A stretch of 10,758 nt of DNA, from NCBI GenBank assembly GCA_938041635.1, contig CALIAD010000125.1:1-10758 (forward strand). Reading direction: 5' to 3'. The notes below the pieces were generated by a model. That model worked only from the letters and a program-made list of their open reading frames with translations. It ran no database searches and was not told where the DNA came from. The position numbers and the translations under genes are program-made. This stretch comes from an uncultured Atopobium sp. (GTDB lineage Bacteria > Actinomycetota > Coriobacteriia > Coriobacteriales > Atopobiaceae). Below, in pieces: positions 5,624-10,758 of the stretch (positions are counted from its first letter, which is position 1; every line of letters begins with the position of its first letter).

Positions 5624-7718
5624 AATCGCGCTTGGCAACGTCAAGAAATCACTGCGCGATTTCAGCATTTACTTTCTGACATTGGCAGTAGGCGTTGCAC
5701 TGTTTTATTCCTTTAATTCAATTACGCAGCAATCCATGGTGTTGGATCTTTCTGAAAACCAGAGAAACATTGTTCAGCTCTTAAGTAATATCATCTCTGG
5801 AGTAAGTGTTTTTCTTGCCGTTATCATGGGATTTCTTGTTGTCTATGCTAATCAATTTCTGATTCGTCGTAGGAAAAAAGAATTTGGCATGTATCAGATA
5901 CTGGGCATGACCAAGAGAAATGTCTCTAAGATTATGAGTATTGAGACACTGCTTGTTGGTTTTCTCGCTCTGGTAGTTGGACTTGTTGCAGGTATCTTTA
6001 TCTCTCAATTTATGATGTTTGCAACGGCCCACATGTTCAACACAACTCTTGATTCGTTCAAATTTGTCTTCTCGCAAGCTGCACTAATTCAAACGGTTAT
6101 TTACTTTGTAGTTATGTTTGTGGTTGCGCTTATTTTTAACGTTACCACGGTGTCCCGCTATAAGCTCATTGACCTTCTTAACGCAGAAAAAGTAACTCAG
6201 ACCGTCAAGGTAAGAAATCTTACCGTCTCTGTACTGCTGTTCTTGGCCTCTCTTGGAATCATTGCTTATTCCTATACTCTGCTTCAGCACAATGGTTTTA
6301 AACAGATAGATGAAGAGTTTGCCATGGCTACTGCTTTGGTATCTGTGGGCACAGCACTCTTTTTCTTCTCAATCTCTGGTTTCTTGCTCAGATTTATGCA
6401 GATGCAGAAGGGCTTCTACTACAAGGGTCTTCACTCATTTATCCTGCGTCAGTTTAATGCCCGCGTTAATACTGCTTGGGTTTCCATCTCTTTAGTCTGC
6501 GCTATGCTCTTTGTGGCAGTCTGTGGACTTGGTACGGGTTTCTCGCTTGTTGACTCTATGAACTCCAGCTTTTCTAAAATCAAAGCGTACGATGTTTCTG
6601 TGCAAATTAATCCAGGCTCAGAGCGCAGTTATACCCCTGGTCCAGCAGATTCGTATGACTACCTTTCTGTAGTGCAGAAGCTAGATCCAGAGTGGAATAA
6701 AACTATTAAAAACGCCTTCCAGGTAGATACGTACTATGCTCAAGATGATCCAACAACACCAAGTTTTACGTATAGCTCTATTGATGCTGTAACAGGCAAG
6801 CGCTTTGGTGATTACTTTACCGGCTATAGCGGTCAGAATGATCCTGCGCAGACCAATGTGACTCTGATGCGAGCCTCTCAGTACAACAAGCTGCGTGTTG
6901 CGTCTGGTCTTGAGCCTGTTGACTTTGGTACTGACGGCTATATGGTTTGGACGCTTGATACTAATCTCACAAAATACTGGCAGGATTCTCTTGCAAACAA
7001 TCCCGAGCTCACCATTGAGGGTCACAAGCTCCATGCTGTTGGTGGAACATTGGATATTGCTCAGACGCAAGGTGGCCCTTATCTTATGCCTGCAGTTGGA
7101 ATTATGGTTGTTGCTGATCAAAGTTTTCCTTCAAGCACTGTTTTGACTAACTCATACATCTTAGGCAACTACCAAACTCCAGGTGATGCTACTGAAGCAC
7201 AGTTCCAGAATCAGATTAAGCAGTACCTTGGCGACGGTTCTGTAACGGGAAACGATTCCGACCCGTATTCTTTAATGCTTGTTGTTACTGCCTCTGAGTA
7301 CATTCAATCCACTGCTGGATTCTCTGGCATTGTGACGTATTTAGCACTGTACATCGGTCTGGTACTCTTCATTGCATGCGCTGCTATTCTGGCACTTCAG
7401 CAACTCTCCGAGGCATCGGACAACGCTCGTGCTTACCAAGTTCTTGCAGAACTTGGTGCCGAGAAGGGCCTTGCAAGTCGCGCGCTCTTTGTTCAGATTG
7501 GCGTGTACTTCCTGTTCCCACTGCTTATGGCAGCTGCGCACGCAACATGCGCAATGACTATTATGGTTTCTGTCATCAAGTCGATTGGCAACTTTGATGT
7601 AGCTAGCAGCATTGGTGGAGTAGTTGCAGTAGTAGCTGCTTTGTATGGTGGATACTTCCTGGTTACCTATTTTGCTGCACGTTCAATCATCTTCAGGGGT
7701 GCTAAGAGAATGCAATAG
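5613..7718 (+). CDS. ABC transporter permease, BceB-like (FtsX family)
   Basis: This 701-residue membrane protein has the ten-helix plan of BceB. Predicted helices lie at about 17-37, 58-83, 111-132, 156-178, 204-223, 238-262 and 289-312. A large extracytoplasmic domain spans about 315-570, then three helices fall at about 571-595, 624-650 and 665-689. The FtsX signature RRRKKEFGMYQILGMTKRNV is at 85-104. In the family the big loop before helix 8 recognises the peptide or its lipid target and controls signalling to the BceS-like kinase. Here the loop is about 255 residues, somewhat larger than the roughly 200 I recall for Bacillus BceB. The ATG at 5613 is preferred because GGGAGGAGAGGG (5596-5607) precedes it and the protein then begins MYSKIALGNVKKS, as BceB proteins do. 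The frame is open upstream to at least 5538. The overlap with the ATPase gene implies coupled translation. Confidence 0.94.
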   Translation: MYSKIALGNVKKSLRDFSIYFLTLAVGVALFYSFNSITQQSMVLDLSENQRNIVQLLSNIISGVSVFLAVIMGFLVVYANQFLIRRRKKEFGMYQILGMTKRNVSKIMSIETLLVGFLALVVGLVAGIFISQFMMFATAHMFNTTLDSFKFVFSQAALIQTVIYFVVMFVVALIFNVTTVSRYKLIDLLNAEKVTQTVKVRNLTVSVLLFLASLGIIAYSYTLLQHNGFKQIDEEFAMATALVSVGTALFFFSISGFLLRFMQMQKGFYYKGLHSFILRQFNARVNTAWVSISLVCAMLFVAVCGLGTGFSLVDSMNSSFSKIKAYDVSVQINPGSERSYTPGPADSYDYLSVVQKLDPEWNKTIKNAFQVDTYYAQDDPTTPSFTYSSIDAVTGKRFGDYFTGYSGQNDPAQTNVTLMRASQYNKLRVASGLEPVDFGTDGYMVWTLDTNLTKYWQDSLANNPELTIEGHKLHAVGGTLDIAQTQGGPYLMPAVGIMVVADQSFPSSTVLTNSYILGNYQTPGDATEAQFQNQIKQYLGDGSVTGNDSDPYSLMLVVTASEYIQSTAGFSGIVTYLALYIGLVLFIACAAILALQQLSEASDNARAYQVLAELGAEKGLASRALFVQIGVYFLFPLLMAAAHATCAMTIMVSVIKSIGNFDVASSIGGVVAVVAALYGGYFLVTYFAARSIIFRGAKRMQ

Positions 7719-7746
7719 TCTGCATCTTCGTGTTGTAAATTCGTGA

Positions 7747-7787
7747 AAGAAGGACGGATGTTTCTCTGTGGAGCATTCGTCCTTCTT
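7747..7787 (+). terminator. Long hairpin after the transporter operon, probable terminator without clear U-tract
   Basis: Arms 7747-7760 and 7774-7787 pair over 14 positions (13 Watson-Crick plus one G-U at 7757/7777) around a 13-base loop. Within the loop CTC (7764-7766) can also pair with GAG (7771-7773). It begins 28 bases after the permease stop. The tail GCTTAGG has no U run, so intrinsic termination may be inefficient in this direction. Read on the minus strand, the stem is preceded by purines and followed by only TTTC, so it is not better that way. It may also stabilise the 3' end of the transporter mRNA. Confidence 0.6.
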
Positions 7788-7794
7788 GCTTAGG

Positions 7795-7800
7795 TAAAAT
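7795..7800 (+). promoter_or_regulatory. Candidate -10 of the IIA gene promoter
   Basis: TAAAAT in the context GGTAAAATAG lies about 54 bases before the IIA start. The same context, GGTAGAATAG, holds the -10 candidate of the last gene in the window, at a similar distance from its start. No good -35 is visible: 17 bases upstream is AGCATT, inside the right arm of the hairpin. The repeated context makes it credible but not certain. Confidence 0.4.
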
Positions 7801-7853
7801 AGAAACGTTATGTCAGATGGTATCTGTGCAGAGCACATACTCAAGGAGGCATC

Positions 7854-8417
7854 ATGGGTCTTTGGTCAAAGGTTAAAAATGTGTTTGTTCCTTCTAACGG
7901 AACAGAGCAGCCTCAGAAGGCTACATTTGCTACCAGGGAAGACACTATCTATGCACCAGTTTCTGGTGTCCTGGTAAGCGTACAAGAGGTTCACGATGAG
8001 GTAATCTCAAGCGGTCTCTTTGGCCAGGGCTATGGCATTTTGCCCGTTGGTCTTGATTGCGTGTATGCTCCTTGCAATGCTCGCGTTACCGCAACTAACG
8101 TAACCAATCACTCAATTGGCCTTACCACTGATACTGGTATTGAGATTCTGATTCACATTGGTGTTGGCACCATCGAGATGAATGGCAAGGGTTTTACCCG
8201 TTACGTTCACGCTAACGATGAGGTCAAGGCCGGTACTCCACTGATTTCATTTGATGCTGCTGCCATTGAAGAAGCAGGATATGAGAACGTTGTAGTTGTT
8301 ACCGTTGTTAATGCAGACCAGTATGAGCGCATTGACCTCATTGGTGAGTCCGGAACACTGATTGGTGGTCGTCCACTGGTTAAGATTGGCGATCCTCTGA
8401 TGTGCGTCAAGCACTAG
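7854..8417 (+). CDS. Stand-alone PTS IIA component, glucose (Crr) family
   Basis: This 187-residue soluble phosphocarrier accepts phosphate from HPr and passes it to a sugar-specific IIB domain; in several bacteria the free protein also regulates carbon use. The domain covers about 31-155: YAPVSGVL (33-40), GYGILPVG (59-66), H86 in TNHSIGLTT, and phosphoacceptor H101 in EILIHIG. These match the two histidines of the IIA-Glc active site. The widely conserved GIDT after the active His reads GVGT (103-106), with Gly for Asp. About 30 residues precede the domain and about 30 follow it (a Gly/Ile/Val-rich end), which is longer than classical Crr at about 169. No IIB or IIC is encoded nearby, so it must serve partners elsewhere. 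AAGGAGG at 7843-7849 supports the start. A nucleoid-associated protein gene follows after 42 bases, probably in one transcript. Confidence 0.92.
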   Translation: MGLWSKVKNVFVPSNGTEQPQKATFATREDTIYAPVSGVLVSVQEVHDEVISSGLFGQGYGILPVGLDCVYAPCNARVTATNVTNHSIGLTTDTGIEILIHIGVGTIEMNGKGFTRYVHANDEVKAGTPLISFDAAAIEEAGYENVVVVTVVNADQYERIDLIGESGTLIGGRPLVKIGDPLMCVKH

Positions 8418-8459
8418 GGTTTCTCGCCAGCAAAACATCTGCAATAAACGAGGTTTTAC

Positions 8460-9521
8460 ATGCTTAGAGTTACTAAGGCAATTCTTCACGTCTTTGATTT
8501 TGAGACGGGAACTAAATACTTCTCTCAATCCACTTTGGATTTAGAGGACCGTCAGACAAAGTCATACGTACAGCGTAGGCTGCGTAAAATTACGGCAAAC
8601 CCAGAGTCCAGGCACGGAGAGTTTGCTCCTACCAGCAATTTTGCGGGAGGTCTTCAGGAGTATGCCCACGGAGACGTTGAGTTTGTAGAGTTTTCTCACC
8701 AGATTGCTCAGTGGTTCTGGGAAGAGCTTCGTCGTGCAGATGATGTCGAGCAGTGCGATCTTCTTGTAGCGGACTACATTGATACTGATGCAGGTCAGGC
8801 GCTTGCCAGTGCTGCTGCAGACGATGAGGATGCTCAGGCTGAGGCATTTGAGGGTGAGGGAAGACGTCTTTTTGCTATTGTGCTTCTCCCGCGCAAGCAG
8901 GCCTTTATCCACGATGTAAACGGCTCGGCAAACGAGATTTTGCGCCAAGATGCAACGCTGCCATCTCCTACGCAAAAGGTTGATTCGTATGCAGTCATTG
9001 ACCTGGATACAGGTGCCATTGACTTCCACGACCATGACCGCTCTGTAGCAGGAGAGGGAAAGTTCATCATCCCAGAGCTTTTCCTTGAGTGCACATCAGA
9101 AGCGTCTAGTCATGAGGTAATTGGTGAGGTAACCGTTATTGTCCAAGACCTGGCTGAAGAGTATGGACTTGAGCCTGCTGTTGAGGTGTCTCGTGCTAAG
9201 GCTGCCGTTGCAGAAGCAGCAGAGGTAGAAGAGGTAGTAGATCCTATTAAGGTTGGTAAGCGTATCTTTGAGGAGCGTCCTGAGATTCAGGAAAAGTACG
9301 AGGCTCAGGTGGCAAGTAGAGAGCTCCCCGAAGAAGTTCCTGTTAAACGCGGTGTTGCTAACAGAATTGCAAAGAATCATAAGATTCGCACTGATACGGG
9401 AATTGAGATTTCATTCCCTTCAAACCTAACGGATCGTCCAGGTTACTTAGAATTTTCTCACGAGTCTGATGGCAGGATTACCATTTCAATAAAAAATGTT
9501 GCACATATTGAAAACCGCTAA
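8460..9521 (+). CDS. NdpA/YejK-family nucleoid-associated protein (37-kDa family)
   Basis: This 353-residue cytoplasmic protein resembles the NA37 family, whose E. coli member YejK/NdpA is a nucleoid-associated protein of uncertain function. The N-terminus ITKAILHV-like segment (5-11) and the C-terminal core (about 303-350) carry the clearest signature: AKNHKIRTDTGIEISFPS at 304-321, GYLEF at 328-332, SDGRITISIKN at 336-346. The middle contains an acidic stretch rich in Ala/Asp/Glu (about 106-132) and an Ala/Glu/Val helix-like linker (about 243-262); there are no membrane segments or signal peptide. The ATG at 8460 follows GAGG (8450-8453). I could not place any catalytic residues, and whether it binds DNA is by family only. 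It lies 42 bases behind the IIA gene and ends before a hairpin. Confidence 0.8.
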   Translation: MLRVTKAILHVFDFETGTKYFSQSTLDLEDRQTKSYVQRRLRKITANPESRHGEFAPTSNFAGGLQEYAHGDVEFVEFSHQIAQWFWEELRRADDVEQCDLLVADYIDTDAGQALASAAADDEDAQAEAFEGEGRRLFAIVLLPRKQAFIHDVNGSANEILRQDATLPSPTQKVDSYAVIDLDTGAIDFHDHDRSVAGEGKFIIPELFLECTSEASSHEVIGEVTVIVQDLAEEYGLEPAVEVSRAKAAVAEAAEVEEVVDPIKVGKRIFEERPEIQEKYEAQVASRELPEEVPVKRGVANRIAKNHKIRTDTGIEISFPSNLTDRPGYLEFSHESDGRITISIKNVAHIENR

Positions 9522-9552
9522 ATCCTATCTCTGACCTCACAATTTAGAGCCA

Positions 9553-9582
9553 AAACTCTCCAAAATTCGTTTCGGAGAGTTT
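9553..9582 (+). terminator. Hairpin with UUCG tetraloop, probable terminator of the IIA-ndpA unit
   Basis: Nine perfect pairs (9553-9561 with 9574-9582), one A/C mismatch (9562/9573), three more A-T pairs (9563-9565 with 9570-9572) and a TTCG loop (9566-9569). The stem starts 31 bases after the stop codon. After the stem the tail is GTAAATTACG, with T runs only at 9580-9582 and later at 9597-9601, so it is not a textbook U-tract. Position and stem strength make a terminator likely. Confidence 0.65.
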
Positions 9583-9599
9583 GTAAATTACGTATCTTT

Positions 9600-9629
9600 T
9601 TGAATATCATCGTGTATCTCGGGTAGAAT
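9600..9629 (+). promoter_or_regulatory. Sigma-70-type promoter of the cell-wall hydrolase gene
   Basis: TTGAAT (-35, 9600-9605) and TAGAAT (-10, 9624-9629) are separated by 18 bases, with the start codon 48 bases after the -10. It lies directly downstream of the hairpin at 9553-9582, so the hydrolase gene forms its own transcription unit. Each box differs from consensus at one position, -35 TTGAAT versus TTGACA differing at two. Confidence 0.6.
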
Positions 9630-9677
9630 AGTCTCTCAAAGGTCACACCGTACTACTAAACGTTCTAGGAGACCCTT

Positions 9678-9827
9678 ATGAGTTTAAAGAAACAGCAAGG
9701 CACAACCATTGAAGAGCAGAGCGCTGCTCTTTTCAATCGTCGTGATGCTCTTAAGATTTTTGCCGGCATGGGCATTGCTGCCGCCGCCGTTACTGCATCC
9801 CTGATTAATACTCGCCCTGCTTTTGGT
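9678..9827 (+). other. Twin-arginine-type signal peptide coding segment
   Basis: It encodes about 50 residues: a polar N-region, R21-R22 in NRRDALK, a moderately hydrophobic Ala-rich core, and AFG just before the mature coiled coil. RRxxLK with a mild hydrophobic core fits Tat better than Sec, though some Sec substrates also have RR pairs. A basic residue (R46) lies just before the cleavage site, the so-called Sec-avoidance feature. Confidence 0.6.
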
Positions 9828-10758
9828 GTTACCCAGGCTCAGATTGATGCTGCTCGTAGCGATTACGATGCTGCTCAGAAGCTGCTTGATGAGATTTCTA
9901 ATGAAGTCTCCAACATGCAAGCAAGCCTCAATGACACTAACTCTCAGATTGGCGCTATTTCTGATCAGATTGCAGATAAGCAGAATCAGATTGATGCTAA
10001 GCAGAAAGAGATTTCTGAAAAGGAAACTCAGATTGCCGAGAAGAGAAAAGAACTTGGCGCTCGTATGTCCAGCAACTACAAGGCTGGCCCAGCTGGCGCT
10101 CTAGAGATGATTCTTTCTTCCGCAAGCTTTGAGGAGCTCACCTCCAATATTTACTACCTTGATAAGATTTCTGAGTCTGATCAGAAGATGATTGAGGAAG
10201 TTAAGAACTTGAAGGCTGCTCTTGAGGCAGATAAGGCGGCTCTTCAGTCCGAGAAGACCGAGCTTGAGAATAAGAAGTCTGAGCTTGAGAATCTCCGCGC
10301 TTCTCAGGAGTCTCAGCTTAATGACATTTCTGCTCGTCAGGCAGATGCAGCAAACGTTGTTGCAAATCTTGATGACAATGTCAAAGCGCTTATTGCCCAG
10401 CGTGACTCTGAGCTTCTTGCTGCTCAGCAGGAGGCAGAGCGTGTTGCCGCACAGCGTGCCGCTTCGTCAAGCGACAGCGGTGGTGGCAGTAGCTACTATG
10501 GCGGTGGCGGTGGAGGAGGAACCTCTTCTGCTGGTTCTGGTTCAGCTGCTGCAGTTGTTAATGCTGCAGGCTATACCGGATCTACTGGTGCTGGCTTCTG
10601 TGCTGCTTGGGTTTCTAACGTCTTCTCTAACGCTGGTGTTGGTACCTTCTATGGCAACGCCTGTGATATGTACTATTCCTGGTGCTACTCTACCGACCAG
10701 AGTGCTATTGAGCCTGGCATGATTATTGCTGTTCCAACCCTTGGCGGTTCTGCTGCAG
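9678..10758 (+). CDS. Tat-exported coiled-coil cell-wall hydrolase (PcsB/CwlO-like), 3' end cut off
   Basis: The reading frame is open from the ATG at 9678 to the window edge, giving 360 residues without a stop. AGGAGA (9667-9672) supports the start. Residues 1-50 look like a twin-arginine signal: NRRDALK (20-26), then a hydrophobic, Ala-rich stretch to about 42 and a possible AFG/V cleavage site after G50. Residues 52-262 are a long Gln/Glu/Lys/Ala-rich coiled coil that includes the PcsB/CwlO-like segment LEMILSSASFEELTSNIYYLDKI (split around 142-164). Residues about 263-292 are a Gly/Ser-rich linker. From about 293 a catalytic domain begins with GFCAAWVSNVF, in which C308 is the likely nucleophile of an NlpC/P60- or CHAP-type papain-fold peptidase; further Cys are at 329 and 336. 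The catalytic His and the rest lie beyond the window. The inferred role is cutting peptidoglycan peptides during cell separation or wall growth, with the coiled coil holding the enzyme in check. Confidence 0.87.
   Translation, partial: MSLKKQQGTTIEEQSAALFNRRDALKIFAGMGIAAAAVTASLINTRPAFGVTQAQIDAARSDYDAAQKLLDEISNEVSNMQASLNDTNSQIGAISDQIADKQNQIDAKQKEISEKETQIAEKRKELGARMSSNYKAGPAGALEMILSSASFEELTSNIYYLDKISESDQKMIEEVKNLKAALEADKAALQSEKTELENKKSELENLRASQESQLNDISARQADAANVVANLDDNVKALIAQRDSELLAAQQEAERVAAQRAASSSDSGGGSSYYGGGGGGGTSSAGSGSAAAVVNAAGYTGSTGAGFCAAWVSNVFSNAGVGTFYGNACDMYYSWCYSTDQSAIEPGMIIAVPTLGGSAA
10461..10553 (+). repeat. Gly/Ser-rich linker, GGT/GGC/GGA codon run
   Basis: This low-complexity stretch encodes the flexible linker between the coiled coil and the catalytic domain, with two glycine runs (268-270 and 275-281) separated by SSYY. 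Mixed glycine codons argue against a simple slippage tract, yet the GGCGGTGGCGGTGGAGGAGG core may vary in length between strains. Confidence 0.6.

Noticed and set aside
8432..8457. AAAAC/GTTTT pairing that might cover the ribosome site of the ndpA-like gene
   Set aside because: Only five A/T-rich pairs around a loop of 16 bases; too weak to call a regulatory structure.
10222..10722. A 166-codon open frame overlapping the hydrolase in another frame
   Set aside because: It is a Leu/Arg-rich shadow created by the regular codon pattern of the coiled coil and linker; the hydrolase frame has the ribosome site and recognisable domains.
1..10758. Mobile element, phage, CRISPR or defence island
   Set aside because: No transposase, integrase, tRNA or att-like ends, spaced repeats or toxin-antitoxin genes are visible, and base and codon use look even across the window by eye.

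Overview
The window looks like ordinary chromosome from a bacterium in or near the Coriobacteriia (Atopobium/Olsenella-like). This rests on the general look of the proteins: a long TatD relative, a Tat-exported coiled-coil wall hydrolase with a Cys-type catalytic domain, a low-to-middling GC actinobacterial style, and strong AGGAGG-type ribosome binding sites. The taxonomic call is tentative. I see no rRNA, tRNA, CRISPR array, insertion sequence, prophage or integration scar. No stretch longer than about 160 bases lacks a gene.

Layout: (1) Bases 1-3653, plus strand, form a tight run: rsmA (16S rRNA dimethyltransferase, 5' end cut by the window), a TatD-family metal-dependent hydrolase overlapping it by 8 bases, then an OmpR-type response regulator and a short-loop, two-helix sensor kinase of the BceRS type. 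(2) Bases 3645-4640, minus strand, hold one gene encoding two acetyltransferase domains in tandem (ElaA-like then PaiA-like). It meets the kinase gene tail to tail with a 9-base overlap. (3) A 152-base divergent control region with direct and inverted repeats separates it from a BceAB-type ABC transporter on the plus strand (ATPase 4793-5623, permease 5613-7718). (4) After a long hairpin come a stand-alone PTS IIA-Glc-type protein and an NdpA/YejK-family nucleoid-associated protein. (5) After a second hairpin and a recognisable promoter, a Tat-exported coiled-coil cell-wall hydrolase begins and runs off the right edge.

How the parts may work together: the kinase, regulator, ATPase and permease have the features of a Bce-type (Peptide-7-Exporter) detoxification module. 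In known members the transporter senses cell-envelope antibiotics, the kinase has almost no extracytoplasmic sensor of its own, and the regulator switches on the transporter promoter. Here the two halves are split by an oppositely oriented double acetyltransferase, and the regulator half is attached to housekeeping genes (rsmA-tatD). The control region upstream of the transporter carries candidate operator repeats. Whether the acetyltransferase belongs functionally to the resistance module is the most interesting open point.
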